A stretch of 64,000 bases of DNA from Cynocephalus volans. Its lineage: Eukaryota; Chordata; Mammalia; Dermoptera; Cynocephalidae. Each line of letters opens with the position of its first letter. The stretch's first letter is position 1. Under the pieces are notes generated by a model that saw only the letters and a list, made by a program, of their open reading frames with translations, was not told the DNA's origin and did not search any database. The translations under genes and the position numbers were made by a program. Positions 1 to 13,000 of this stretch are shown piece by piece. The stretch lies in assembly GCF_027409185.1 (NCBI RefSeq), contig NC_084463.1, forward strand, positions 162,851,869 through 162,915,868, read 5' to 3'.

Positions 1-1261
1 GGTTGGCACTTATATCCTATCCTAAATATCCTCAAGTTTGAAATTTCAAATTTTATAAACAGATTTAAACCCTACTTTATTACTTCACTAAGTTCAGCAT
101 TTTGCATATCATGTCCACTCAGAAAAAGGGATTCTTGGAGTTGAATTTCCATGTGGCGCTGTCAAGGTACTTAGATTGAATACACTATCCAGAATCCACT
201 CCAGAGCTGAGTCAACCCAGTCCCAGAAACCAGTGCAAAGAAGATGGAAAGAAACTTAAGAACTTTCCAATTCTCTTTAGCATTGTTCTGAACACTGCAA
301 ACAAAAAAACCATTGTTTTTATATAAGATTGCAGTTCAATATTTATTCACAGTAGGAAGGGGGGATGGTGTGTGGAGGGTAAAATTTAGAGGGAAGAATG
401 GTAGGTAATCTCAGGATGAGTACATCAAGTATTGGTATTCTTTTTGTAGTCACTAGGTCTCCAAATCCCTTCCCGCCTGCTACTTAAAGAAAGTGAGCAC
501 AGTAAAGAGTGGGCTGGACAGAAATGGCTTGGTCTGCCTCGCCACACCATGCCCTGGTTCAGCTCTATGCCATCGAACCACAACGTGCACATTCCCAGGA
601 AAAGTGGTACTACTTTTTCAGAAGAGAAGATCAATACCTCAACTTGAAACTATTTACTCTGACTTCAGAAATAAAGGTTTATTCATATATTCACCCAAAA
701 AACACTTACTGAATGTCTGCTATATACCTGGCACTGTGCTAAGCTGCAGGGACACAACTAAGAACATGGCACTTGCATTCTAGCAAAAGAGAAACATAGT
801 GAGTGAGCACAGTTGCCGACTGGCGACACGACCCTGGAGGGCCATGGGGGACGTGACACAGTGTGACGGGGCGGCTATCTCTAAGGAGGCAACACTGACC
901 TGAGGCTGAGGGGTGAGAAGGAACCTTAAACAACCCCACAGGAGCACAGAGGCCCTGACATGGGAGTAAGTTCGGGCACTGAAGGCACAGGGAAGGACCA
1001 GCACAGCTGGAAGAGGGCAGTCAGGGAAAGCAGCACATGGCCGCAGCTGGAAAGGCGGGCGAGGGGGGCAAGTGGGCTGTGGCTCATGGAGGGTCTGGGC
1101 CAAGGGTACAAACTGAGAAGTCTTCAACTATCAATGTTTAAAGCTTATGAATTAGGACAGAAGAGGAGCCAGCACAGGGCCTGAGAACTCCCGACTTTTA
1201 GAGCAATGGTTCCAACTGACTGTTACCACACTGAGAAAGGCATTTTTACACAGCAACCTAA

Positions 1262-1290
1262 CACACACATACACACACACACACACACCC
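1262..1290 (+). repeat. (CA)n microsatellite
   Basis: CACACACATACACACACACA-type tract. Confidence 0.95.
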
Positions 1291-1386
1291 AGAGCAAACG
1301 TTATACAAAGCAATACTTACCCTCACAACTGGGTAACACTTTCTAATATTTTCTAGTCTATTTCATTTTTTTAAAAAAGCAACAAA

Positions 1387-1565
1387 GGGCCGGCCCATGG
1401 CTCACTCAGGAGAGTGCAGTGCTGATAACACCAAGGCCACGGGTTCGGATCCCATATAGGGATGGCCGGTTAGCTCAATGGGTAAGTGTAGTGCTGACAA
1501 CATCAAGTCAAGGGTTAAGATCCCCCCTTACCGGTCATCTTTAAAAAAAAAACAACAAAAAACAA
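1387..1565 (+). mobile_element. CYN SINE, tRNA-Ile dimer
   Basis: Two head-to-tail tRNA-Ile-derived units start GGCCGGCCCATGGCTCAC and GATGGCCGGTTAGCTCA. Each has a B-box-like motif (GGTTCGGATCC in the first, a decayed AGGGTTAAGATCC in the second). The element ends CCGGTCATCTTT plus an A-rich tail. This is the standard dermopteran dimer. Confidence 0.9.
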
Positions 1566-1689
1566 AAATGCTAACGTCTCATACCCTATTAGAGGTTTAC
1601 AATCCACCATTTGAAGAACTGATGTAAGTGTGGGCAGCAGGAAGAAGAACCAGGAGACAAGGTGAGGTTAAGGGGCCAAACGTCATGTG

Positions 1690-1900
1690 GGAGAGTGGCA
1701 TTCTGTGTCAGATGCTGCTGAGGGTCAAATAGGAGAAGAGGAAGAAAGTGGCCTCTGGATTTGCAACATGAAAGTCGTTGGTGGCAAAAACAAGAACAGT
1801 TTCCAAGGAAACAGGGTCAGATTGGAACAGATGAAGAGTGAGTAGAAGAGGGGGAGGGAAGTGGATAGGCAATGGAAGCAAGGTGTTTAAATGAGTTTTC
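1690..1900 (+). repeat. Second partial copy of the unnamed old repeat
   Basis: GTCAGATGCTGCTGAGGGTC and CTGGATTTGCAACATGAAAG correspond to the region near 5408-5475 of the larger copy. It continues with AAGAACAGTTTCCAAGGAAA. Confidence 0.5.
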
Positions 1901-2261
1901 AATTTCTCTGTAACATTTCATTTATTTAAAAAAAATTAAAATCCAGTAATAAGAACGTTATGAACCTCTTGAGAAGACACAACAGTGTTTCTGTGGTATT
2001 CTAGCCAAAAATGAATAACCTCATTCCAACCAAGAGAAAACATGAGACAAACCAAAACTGAGGGACAGTCTCCAAAATAACTGATTGGTACTCTCCACAA
2101 GTATCCAGATTGTAAATAACAAAAGAAAGAACTGTTACAGGTTGAAAAGACTAAGGAGAAACAGCCAAATGCAATGTTGGGATCCTGGCTAAATCCCGGG
2201 ATAGAACAAAAGAAAACATTAGTGGAAAAACTTCTGAAATTCAAGTAAGGTCTGTAGTTTA

Positions 2262-2420
2262 GGTATCACTATTGTACCAATGTTAATGTCCTGGTTTTGA
2301 TCATTGCACTGTGGTTATGTAAGACGGCAACATTAAAGAAGCTGGGTAAGGGATGTATTATTTTTACTATTTTTTCTGTAAGTCTAAAATTATTTTAAAT
2401 AAAAAGCTAAAAATAAATAA
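2262..2420 (+). mobile_element. L1M 3' end fragment
   Basis: TTGTACCAATGTTAATGTCC, TGGTTTTGATCATTGCACTG, GTTATGTAAGACGGCAACAT and AAGTCTAAAATTATTTTAAA are the typical tail of old L1s. Confidence 0.75.
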
Positions 2421-2608
2421 ATTCATATAAAAAAGACTGAAATCAAGCAATATAACAAAATGAGCTGCCAATTCTGCATGGTGGGAATAAATGTGCTTAT
2501 TACGCAATTTGTACTATCCCATAATCCCAAAACTTTTCTCCAAAAAAAGGAAATTGGGACGTGAGAAAGTAGACATGGTAGATACTGTCTCAAGAAATCT
2601 TGCTAGGA

Positions 2609-2783
2609 GGCCGGCCCGTGGCTCACTCGGTAGAGTGCGGTGCTGATAACACCAAGGCCACGGGTTCGGATCCTATATAGGGATGGCCGGTTTGCTCACT
2701 GGCTGAGCAGGGTGCTGACAACACCAAGCCAAGGGTTGAGATTCCCTTACCGGTCATCTTTTTAAAAAAAAAAAAAAAAAGAA
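2609..2783 (+). mobile_element. CYN SINE, tRNA-Ile dimer with 16-bp TSD
   Basis: Full dimer with the same two units and a poly-A tail. The target-site duplication AGAAATCTTGCTAGGA is perfect at 2593-2608 and 2784-2799, which proves insertion by target-primed retroposition and fixes both ends. Confidence 0.95.
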
Positions 2784-3030
2784 AGAAATCTTGCTAGGAA
2801 AGGGAGTACAGACAGGGTGGGGCCACAGAGAGCATTTGTGGGCTGAGGAGAAGCGGCTGGGCAAGTAGGGCAGGAGGAAGGTGAGAGGGGGAAGGGACAG
2901 GTCAGCAGTCAGGCCTGGGAGAAGGCAGAGAAGAGCTGAGTGGGGTGCAGAGGCTTACAGTGGGCAGCCGAGAGCAGGAGGATAAGCAGCCATCCAAGAA
3001 TGAGGTTACACTGCCCGCCTAGGGTGAGGA

Positions 3031-3060
3031 CGGCGGGGGGGGGGGAGGGGGGGGGCGGGT
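3031..3060 (+). repeat. G-run tract
   Basis: Eleven Gs, one A, nine Gs, C, GGG: a short quadruplex-capable homopurine stretch within a GA-rich region. Confidence 0.9.
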
Positions 3061-4234
3061 TGAAGAGAAACAAGAAGGCCTGAAACAGCCTCTCCGGTCA
3101 GGAAAGCAAACCCACAGGAGAAACTCAGCAGGCTCCCAGGCAGTGGCAAGCACCCACCCGATGCTTAGCGCCATAACCGTGACACAAAACCAGCCCTCCC
3201 AATTGTGCAGTGCTTCTCTAACAACATTTAGCGGCGTGGGTCAGCACAGAGAAGGCAAGTAGGTGGCTGGCTCTGCGGGCAGTAGGGCTTACAAGGGCAC
3301 CAGACAGAAGGAGAGTGGTGACAGGGAGCTGGGAGAGGGAGGAGGGAAGGCTCATAAGGCAGTGTGGAGGGCTGATGGAGGGTGAGCAGGCAACAGGGTC
3401 TGGACTGGCAGTTTCCATGGTGGTCACAGAGCCACAGCTGTGGGCCACCCACCAAAGTGAGCCGGGAGGTCAGCAGGTGGCAGGCTGTTGAAACTGGCAT
3501 GTCAGAGGGGTAGAGTTTCTAGTGATTAGGTCTAGGGCACATGCATGGGAGGAGAAATGGAAGGAAAAGGTCATTAGGGGATGAGGAGGTCAAAAAGCAG
3601 AGGCCAGAGAATAATGGCAGGAACCAGAATGGACTCAAAGACCGAGCTGCATACTGAAGTCTTCACAGAGTGAAGGTGAGTACCAGGGCAGCCAAGAGAT
3701 GACAGCTATCAGGAGCGTGGAGGACGGTAGAGCCACAAGGTATGGGGTTTCTACAGAGGGAAAATGGTTGGCAGCAGGAACAGGAAGTAGTAAGAGGACA
3801 TCAACCCCACCAGCGGCCCTGAGACACTTTGGAGGCAATAAGAAAACATCCTCCTCTGGAGAGGGCTGCAAGGGAGGGGTCCTCTGGGCAGCAAGGCTCC
3901 AGGAAGGCCAGTCAGTGGAGGAAAGGTTCAGAAGTATGAGAGCTACAGACAAGACTGCGATTCAAAGAAGCTCAAAGATGACGACCAAACCAACTCCTCC
4001 ACTCTGACAACCAACTGCCCCTCTCTTTACCCAAAAAGATTATATGCAAAATCAGACCCCTACAGTTTTCTGGTAGGCCCTGAGGAGGAAGGGGAGGTGT
4101 AGCCATGTCTGATGGTCACTTGAGGTTAGGGCATCTGGGATGGATGGGAGGAGTGGACAGGAAGTGTGTGTACCAGCAGGCAAGGGCAGACACACCTGAG
4201 ATGTCAGCTGGCCCCACTGCAAGCAGCCTTCCAT

Positions 4235-5500
4235 AGGTCTTTACTATGCCCTGCTGTGCCAGGTGCAGTGGTGGCAGCGACATGGCAAGAAGCAGGAAGT
4301 GCATGCTCTGAGTGCAGAAGCTCATGAGGGCAGCCAGTCAGTCATGTAAACCTGCACATTTACAGCCACAGGAAGTGCAAGGAGAGGCACACGGTGCTGT
4401 GAAAGCAGGAAATGGAGGGGCAAACCTCGTGTGGAGAGCCAGGAAGGGACTCCCTGTGGGAGAAGTCTTTGAGCTGACCCTCACATGAGCAGAAGTGGGG
4501 GGTGGGAAATGGCTAAAGGCATGGAGCCAGCCAGAAGGAAAAGCATCTGCAAAGGCCCTGTGGCAGGCAGAAAACCTCAGGGGTTAGGCCAGACAGCTGA
4601 AGTGCAGGGAATGAGGGGGAATGTTGTGAGCTGTGACGCTGGAAAGATCAGCAAGGGTCAGGCCATGAGGACCTGGTAGGATAAAGCCCTCTTAACTTGG
4701 CCTGAGGCAGAATGAGTAAGCAGGGAAGATTTTAAGGAATGGGCTGCTATGATCAGATCAGCAATTCAAAAGGATGACTGTGGCGATGATAAAGAGAATA
4801 GTTTGTGGGAAACAAGAGAAGAAGTGAGAGACCAGCTAGGACACAGTGACAGCTTGGACTAGGAAGGTGGGGGAACAGTGGGAGAAGCAGACAGAGCCAA
4901 GGCATAGTTTAAAGGAAGCAATCAACTTAACTCACGGTTTGGATATGGGGCTGAGGGAGAAGAGAGCATCAGAAATGACTCCCTGCTTTCTGGCCTACAC
5001 AACCAGCTGAGGGGACGAGAAAGAGAATACCAGAAATGGCCAGATTTTGACTTTGCTGTTGGGGAAGGGGAAGAGATCATGTGTTCAGTCTGGGACAGGG
5101 CAAGTTTGAGTGGCCTGTGAAATATCCAAGGAGAGATTACTAGTGATGGTGTGAGCTCCAAGTGGGGGTCTGGGCTGCAGGAAGGAAGTTGTAACCCTTC
5201 GACTTAAGAATCAGGTGACCTAGGGAGAGACGACAACATGAGAAGAGGGCCAGGGCCAAACTGTGGGGAGTTCTACCACCAGACAGCAGGAGGATGAGAC
5301 TAGAACGAAGACTAAGAAGAAGTGGAAGAATGCAAGAGATGTGTACTCTGTGTGTCTGTGTTGTGGATGCCTACAGGGAGGAAACATTTCAAAACGGGCA
5401 GGGGTCATGTCAAATGCTGCTGGGATATCAGTATAAAATGAAAACCGAAAATGTCCTTTGGATTTAGCATCATAGAGGTCCTGGTGATCCAACATTTTCA
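4235..5500 (+). repeat. Old dispersed repeat, family not named
   Basis: The order AGCATCTGCAAAGGCCCTG, AAGATTTTAAGGAATGGGCT, GCTATGATCAGATCAGCAAT, GGATATGGGGCTGAGGGAGA, AGAAATGACTCCCTGCTTTC, GTCAAATGCTGCTGGGATAT and GGATTTAGCATCATAGAGGT is one I recognise as recurring across mammalian genomes. I cannot give its family name reliably. A second partial copy is at 1690-1900. Confidence 0.55.
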
Positions 5501-6516
5501 GCTACAGAATGTACTGCAGGTCTAAACTCAAAGAGCTCAGAATGGTTGAAAACAGAATGCCAATCACTTCCCAACCAACAACTGCCTCAGTCCTTGTCAC
5601 CCCAGAGAGCACAAGTTCTAGATCCTCTTGACCAGGGTCCCCAGAGCAGGAAGCATTAAAACAAGCCGCTGAAATGTGAGAAAAAATATCAGCCCTCTTA
5701 TTCCTTTCTAATTTCTATTTCTTGATTATTTTAATAATCAGTACACAATTGGTAACATCAGTATGTTGATGTGCACGTGTATCCATGTCTTAGGTGTACA
5801 TTGTGCATGCCAGTGTGTGCGCAAATGCACGTATGCACACACATGCACACACACACAACCCCTACCCCTTATCAGTAAGCCTGCACATACTGGGAGAGAG
5901 CACTCAAAGGGTACTCGCCCCAAGGCTGGAAACTTCCTGCACCAGCTTCCCACTTCTGAGACTCCACATGTCAGTACTCTCGGCTCAAGCTCTTCTGCTT
6001 ACATGCATTTCCAAGAGTGGAGTCACTTAACTAAGTCTCTTGGTCTAGGAAGAAACCTTTCTAACCTGGGTATCAGGCATAGGAAAAAACACTGCTGCTT
6101 CCCCAGGGGAAGAGAGTGGCCACTAAACAACTGGCCAGTGACCCACTTCCTGATAAGAAGCCTAAGAACGGCCAAAAGAAGGTGAGAGAGATACTACAGC
6201 AGCAGAAGCCAGGTGCCTCCATGTCAGAATATCACACACAAATGCTACCCAAACCTCCATCTCTTGGCACCCCAAATGCTGTTCAGATTGCCACAAAGAC
6301 ACCAAACTTCCACCATGTATACTCTCAGGGGAATCCGGAATACCCACTGTTCATTCAGTCTTAACGAGGCGGCTCTGGATACGCCAAGAGCCTTTTCTCT
6401 AAGAAAGATCAGGATTTTCCAAGGGCAGATAACAAGGCACCAAACCGCACAGCAGTCGAAGTTGGCCAACACCAGTTTACATGTCACACAGATGCAGAAG
6501 GGACTGAATTACTTAC

Positions 6517-6570
6517 TTGAAATTCATTTTCTTTCTGAGCTTGTTCGGATCCCTCTTTATTACAGGACCT
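6517..6570 (-). CDS. CHKA: CHKA alternative exon 3 (18-residue insert)
   Basis: This 54-base phase-0 exon encodes RSCNKEGSEQAQKENEFQ, which matches the 18-residue insert that distinguishes the longer CHKA isoform (alpha-2) from the shorter one (alpha-1) in other mammals. The acceptor has a long pyrimidine tract (TTTGCTTTTTTTCATTCGTAG) and the donor is near-consensus (CAA|GTAAGTAATT). Because the length is a multiple of three and the phase is 0, skipping it keeps the frame. The segment is hydrophilic and charged, and in the known fold it falls in a surface loop. It is too short to show up as an open reading frame. The next exon (beginning GAEAMVLES in human) was looked for to the left and is not in the window. 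Confidence 0.96.
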
Positions 6571-9500
6571 CTACGAATGAAAAAAAGCAAACACTTCCGG
6601 TGAGATGGGGAACACTAAGCAGACACTAACTTTGCAACCACCAGAACATCAGGGTTCATAAAACATTACAGATCTTTAATGAGAGTTTCTCAGCCCACCG
6701 ATGTGATCGGCAGTAGTCTAAATGCACCAGCAGCCTCCAACATTAGTACCAATGCCTTAGCAAATGCTTCCATTGCTTTACAAGATAAGGGATGTGCCGT
6801 TGAGACCAAAGAGCTGCACGTCTCACAGCCATTCCCATGTACCTTTCACAATTTCATTGTTAGAGGAAAGTCAACTGAGTGCACTCTTCCAACCGAGCCT
6901 TCTAAAGACAAGCGGTCAAGCGGAGTCTCTCACCCCTTTAGCTATATGGTTCTTTCAAGTCAACCTGCAAGAACAGGGAGTGTCAACACACCTGTGGACA
7001 GCCGTGGTCAGCAAAGAACACGGACAAAGAAAGCACTGTGCAGGCAGGAACTCTGGCACAGAATCTGCACAGATGCACCCTGCCAACTTGCCACTTTCAC
7101 AGACTAAACCCTTCTGGTTCAGCCAGTCACCAGCTCAATCTGAGTTGTTCCTCCACCAAGAGGATTGTGTGAATTTAATAAAGTCCTGAAAATTATTTTA
7201 AATATTAATATATTAAGGGGTACTTTTACAATACTTTCCTCAATGAAATTGCAAATTATTGGCAACCAGGATTTTAGCAATAACAACATACTAGATCATT
7301 AACTACCGTAAGCAACTCTTAAGCTACAGTCTTTCTTCATGGCACAGATCACATATTTTAAAAGCAACCCCCACCCCAAGTGCTTTAAAAATCTTCACAC
7401 TATCTTTAATAAGGGAATGGGGAAAAGTAAAGTCAGAAACTTGGGTGTCATGTCAAAATTTTATACTCAAATATGGCCTCTAAAAATATGTTATTTGTTA
7501 CAATTAAACTAAGTCTGCTTAAGCCAGACACAAAAGGAATCCTAAAAAGGAAACCTCTTAAAAATTTTAAGGTAACAGATTCTTGAACATCCCATGAAAA
7601 ACATACCTTTCCATTCCACAGCTTTATCAAAAATACCTGTACCAAGGGTGAAAAGTATGGACAGGAAAAAAAACGCCACGTTAAGCAACACCAGCTACTC
7701 TAGCACCATTCAAAAAAGTAATGATTTAAAGCAACCTCTCTCATCCATCACACACTGAAATAACATTCCACAGATATTGTAATGTGTGTTTTGTATAAAC
7801 AATACATGTTCTATCTTACTCAATATAAAAGTAAACAAAATAAATATCCACGTTTATAAAACTATCTGCAAAAGGCTCTTAATGCTTGCACTTATAAATA
7901 TTCAATAATATCTTTAACATACAATTAAGCACATTTGGTACAAAGTACAGAAAAGTACAAATGGAGATATATGATATTTTCATTTGTGTAATCTGCATTT
8001 CTCTGATGAAAAGATGTTACAGGTTAAATCCCGTTACAATGAAAGCTATAAAAATCAAAATACTACAAAAATACTTTTAGACCTTTGCTGCTGGTTTGAT
8101 GTATGATGTGATAAACCCTAGGGAGTAATAACGAGGTGTTACGAAAGCTTTACTCCTTCCTTAACTCCAAAATAATCTCATGACTGCATCATTACTTTAG
8201 GCTCCTACTTTAGTTGTCTGCTTTCCAAATGGTCTCTAAGCTCCTAATGAACAGAAACTCCATCCTTTGTTAGTCTTCCCCCAAAGCACCAAACAAATCC
8301 TCGTGCTTACTACACGCTTTGGACTGATGAGTAAACAAACACTCTAGCACTGTGAAGCACAAGGCAAACAGGCCCAAGGACAACCAAGGGCGATGGAGCC
8401 AACTGGCCAAGGCAAACTCACATCCATGGTCCTGGTAATGGCAAAACTGGCTGCAGTGTTAATTAGGTCACTGAATGGGGCCGAAATGCCCCTTAAAAAT
8501 TAGTCATTGTGCTTTTTTCCAAGAAAAGATAAGAACAAAGTTCTACAATTTGATATATTACATAGTAATATTTTGTCGGAAAAGTTTTAAGACAAATAAC
8601 CCTGTAATGGTCAGCTGCCAAAAAAAAAAAGACGAGGAATTTGGATATCCTAGTGAAAGTTGTTGTAACGGGATTTGACCTGTACAAAATTCTAAATGAC
8701 TATGGTTATTCCTATGCTGTTATTACTCTAACTGTATCTTCTCAGGGAGATACAGTTAATGGGTTATTTAGCCAATAGAAGTCCCTTTCCCTTGTCTAAT
8801 GGTGCTCTCAAAAGCAAGTTGCTTCATTCAGTTACAAATTGGCTTAGCTCCCAAGGCCAATCCTTTTCAAAATATTAGCACCATAAATGAAAGTAAATTC
8901 CATTAATAGTTTCCTCACCCCTTCCAACCCCCCCCCAATGAACACATTATTTATACCATAAGAGCACCATCATGAAGGCAAGATGGACTTCTGCAATATC
9001 CAACCCTCTGTTCTGTTTCCTCAGTACAGAATGTTCAGGTTCCCTAAGTCCTGTAAATAAGAGTAAGAGCAGAAAATCTCAAACCAAGTAGATATTCATG
9101 GAAAGGTAAGAGAAGCCTTCTCCTGAGGTCAGTCAAGTAGAGATAGACTCATTTTGCCAAGAGAGGTCAAAGAAGTTTTCTGCCCAGAAAGACAGCAAGT
9201 AAGATATATTTATAATCCGTAGGATTTTACTTTAGTGGCACAAATTTATTTGAAGCAGATATTAAATTACATTGTACAAATATTTAGCATGACTTCAAAC
9301 TTTTCTGACTTACTTTCAAGTTAACAAAAAAATTGTCCTGTATAAGTTATAAAATAAAAGTAAACAATTTTTAACTTTATTAGAAATGTGAATACTGGCT
9401 ATTTAATATTAAATAACTATTAAATTTTTTTTGACGTGAACAATATTGTGGTTATTTTTTTTTAAAATCATCTTACATAAATACAGACTGAGATATTTAT

Positions 9501-9633
9501 AAAAGAAATAATATGATATCCAGAATTTGCTTCAATAGCCCTGAGGGAATGGATGAGGGAAAACACGGAAGACGACTGGCCATGAGGGAAAGATGAATAA
9601 TGGACACTTGGGATTTCAAGATATACTCTTCTG

Positions 9634-9800
9634 GGCCGGCCTGTGGCTCACTCGGGAGGGTGCGGTGCTGATAACACCAAGGCCACGGGTTCGGATCCCA
9701 GATGGGGATGGCTGGTTGGCTCACTGGCTGAGCGTGGTGCTGACAACACCAAGCCAAGGGTTGAGATTCCCTTACTGGTCATCTTTAAAAAAAAAAAAAA
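9634..9800 (+). mobile_element. CYN SINE, tRNA-Ile dimer with 15-bp TSD
   Basis: Dimer flanked by the perfect duplication AGATATACTCTTCTG at 9619-9633 and 9801-9815. Low divergence between the flanks suggests a fairly recent insertion. Confidence 0.95.
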
Positions 9801-9924
9801 AGATATACTCTTCTGTCTACTGCATGTATCTGAAATTCCATATAATAAAGATTTTAGAAATAAACACTGAAATTCCAAGGCCTAAGAAATCAGAATGTCT
9901 CAAATATGTGTAAGACACCCAAAT

Positions 9925-10008
9925 CTATGAGTATACTGAAAACCACTGAATTGTATACTATAAATAGATGAATTTTATGTTATAAAGCTATTACCTAAAA
10001 AAAAAAAG
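9925..10008 (+). mobile_element. L1M 3' end fragment
   Basis: AGTATACTGAAAACCACTGA, ATTGTATACTATAAATAGAT, GAATTTTATGTTATAAAGC and an A tail. Confidence 0.75.
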
Positions 10009-13000
10009 ACACCCAATGATAATTAAAAATATACTGCCACTGGCTTCCTCCCACCTTCTTTTTTTCCTATTTTGGGCTTGGTTCTCAAAAGAATCTGTAA
10101 GTTAGTCATGTATTCATTAGCCCTTGTTGTAGAAAATAAAATGACAGCAATAATAAATGGGGTATAATATTTTGTTTTTAAAGTTACAAAAGATTTAAAA
10201 AACTGAAACAGATTTTTGATTGGCTAAGAATTTTAAATTTAAACTTAAATTCCAAAAAGCCTAAATTCTATTAGCTAGGAAGTAAGATGACAGAATAAAG
10301 GACTTTCATTTTTACTTTACATTCTTTTATACTTTAAAAAGTGCTTAAAAGCATACGTTACTTTTATAATAAATATATTTTGTACAAGGTTTCAAATGTT
10401 ACCTTTCTGACATAATTGCATTTTAAGGCTTTTATTTTATTTTATTTTGGCCAATGATACAATGAAGAGTGTTTTATAAAAACATGGATGACATTCTCTT
10501 CCCACCAAAAAAGAACTAAATAGGTCACTCACCTACCGTCTCTTTTAAAAGGCTCTACATAAAACAGTAAATTGGTTGTGGCTTTTTAAAAATGCTTTGG
10601 GACCCATAAATTAATGACTAAAAAAGGACAATAACAACTGTTAGCCAGACTCAACTCCTAGCAAATCTAAAACTTGGTCTGGGAAAATCCATCTCTCCAC
10701 CAACCTAGGATGATCCTCACGAGTGGAGTCCTGAACGGCTCCCAGGCCATCGGGATCGACCCTGAGAACAGCAGGATGTGTGGCACCATCCTGAATGTTC
10801 ACTAGCTCTGATAGTCCTTTGGTCCTGGGGTGGCATGGGCTTCTTTACTGTGCAGCCTGTGGCTGTGACAACTTCCAACAGCCACATACGACCACATTTT
10901 CAACTCTCTAGGAGAGAAAGTATTCTTAACATGGGGGCAGTACCTCGCCTGAGACTATGTTCCACCTCAGGAGAGATGGTGCAGGAGAGAGTGTGAGAAT
11001 CATGACTCCACAGAATGAACAGTAGTCATGTGACTCTTTTGATCAATATTTTGCAGTATATTTTCTTTGCAGTGTGTTTTCTTCTCAGTGTTATCATAGA
11101 CCCTACCCTTCCTCCTCCCTGATTTCTACGAAAAGGATGAAAATACCCTGTTATTTATTGCTTTTATTATTTCTTAACATTTTCTAAAAATATTTTATAG
11201 ACCACATTAAAATGTGAGCTGATATAATGATTTAAAGTATAGCTTATGTGATTACTTAACAAGCACATATGAATCACAAAATTTAAAGACTAGTGATTTC
11301 TAACATTTTTTGGTTGTCTCTAAAGAAACTTCAAATATCCCAAGGAACATTCTAAAACAACCTGATCTCTCTGAACATTAATAATTTCAAAATTGGATGT
11401 CTTAAGGAATGCTGACAGGAGACTAGAACTTCTAAAAGTCTCTACATGACATAAGCCAGTAGAAAGACAGGTGAGTGGAAGGCCAGGTAAAGAAGGCTCA
11501 TTTCAGGACCTTCTCAAAATTAATGTCTGATCCAGGGCAACCTGCTGACCCAAGACTCCTGAGACCTCCAAGGCCAAAATACCTTCCATATAAGCACCCT
11601 AAGGGTTGACTTTCAATTAATACTTTCCCAGGAAGCATGCCCTCATTTCTCCAGCTTGTGCAAGCTTCCATGTCAGATAAGTGTGGCTGAGCTTCATAAA
11701 GGTATTGGGCACCCAGCTAAGACATACAAAAGTATACTAACTGATAAGGACAAAGAAGAAAGTTTATTTCTAATTCTGACCAAAATAGCAATATAATATA
11801 CGATGTTTCCTTAATGCAGAAACTGGGATGAAAGAACCTAAGCCCTTCAATTAAATTTTCTAGTTGAGGCCCATAAATTTCAGAAATTACTAAATGTTTA
11901 TCATTTTCTACTGAGGAAACAGAAGCAAGGGATCTGATTTGCCTTGGACAAAAAACAAAAACAAAAATAAAAAGTGATATATTCAATATATAACATTCTG
12001 AAATCTTAATCACTGTACCTCTTTAAATACAGCACAAACTGTAGCTGGTGCTACTTAACAAGCATTACAACTTCCTTTTTAAAAAGCATTTCTTGAATCC
12101 AAGAACTAAAAGAAAGAAATTATAGCTGTAGAGAATGCTCCAACTTCAGAGGTCTCATACTATACCGTGAATCGTGTCTGTCACCTGGAAACCAGAGTGC
12201 TCCAGGCACGATCGCATGGACAAGCCTGCAGCAGAGAACACATGCACATACAGCTAAAGTGGTACATTACCCCCAATGCCCTTCACTCCACCCAACACAA
12301 AGACATTCCTTCCCAAGGAGGGGTGGGCTGCGGTCAAACCATCGTTCCAGGGACCAGAAATCTGCATTGCTTCATGCTATAAATCCCAAACATTTAAGAC
12401 CAGCAAGACAAAGACACTTTGAATATGTCAAAATTAGACACAGTAGTCTGTGACTTATTTAGTTATCAAAAGAAGGCACCAAAGCAGGTATGAAAGGACT
12501 ATTGGTAGTAATTTGGCAGCAATCTCTGGAGAGTATTAGCTAAAGAAATATTAGGTTAGACCAAATGAGTATACACAATACTAGAAACATGTTTTACTTG
12601 TGAGAGGGAAATTTTAACTACATTAGAAATAGATATAATTACACCATACTCAAGCACTTGAAGACTTTTTTAAAGCAGAGTAAACAAAACTACTTAAACT
12701 CATAATGACCATAATACAATGAGAAAAAGATAATCCACAGTATTCGTTTACCAGGGACGTGGCTCTCCCTCAAGAAGCATCAGTGACAATGTCTTTGCAC
12801 AGGTGTACATGACCTTAGTTCCATACAGAAATACTTTTAAACACAATTTCTCGGTAGCCAATAGTTTAATATTAACTATCTATGTGCTGGTTCCATATTT
12901 ATTGTGGTTTAACTTTTAATTGAACTGCAGTAAAAAGAAAATAGGAAAGAGGACATTTTCTTTCCTGGATTCAAAGAGGACAGTGTCCCAAATTTTACTC

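Larger units (their letters stand above)
1..6516 (-). other. CHKA: CHKA intron 3 (partial)
   Basis: This is intron downstream of the 54-base exon and it continues past the left edge. It contains two CYN dimers (1387, 2609), an L1 3' fragment near 2262-2405, an old unassigned repeat (1690-1900 and 4235-5500), a (CA)n tract at about 1262-1290 and a CA/TG-rich stretch at about 5760-5860. In 1-1260, 2800-4230 (purine-rich, with a G-run at about 3031-3060) and 5520-6516 I recognise nothing else. Confidence 0.85.

Noticed and set aside
1-6516. Next CHKA exon (beginning GAEAMVLES in human) left of exon 3
   Set aside because: The minus strand was read for this block and for the EQFIPS part and neither was found; the exon must lie beyond the window.
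10690-10990. Possible pseudogene fragment (ATGATCCTCACGAGTGGAGT region)
   Set aside because: The stretch is more GC-rich than its surroundings and open in one frame, but I recognise no protein in it.
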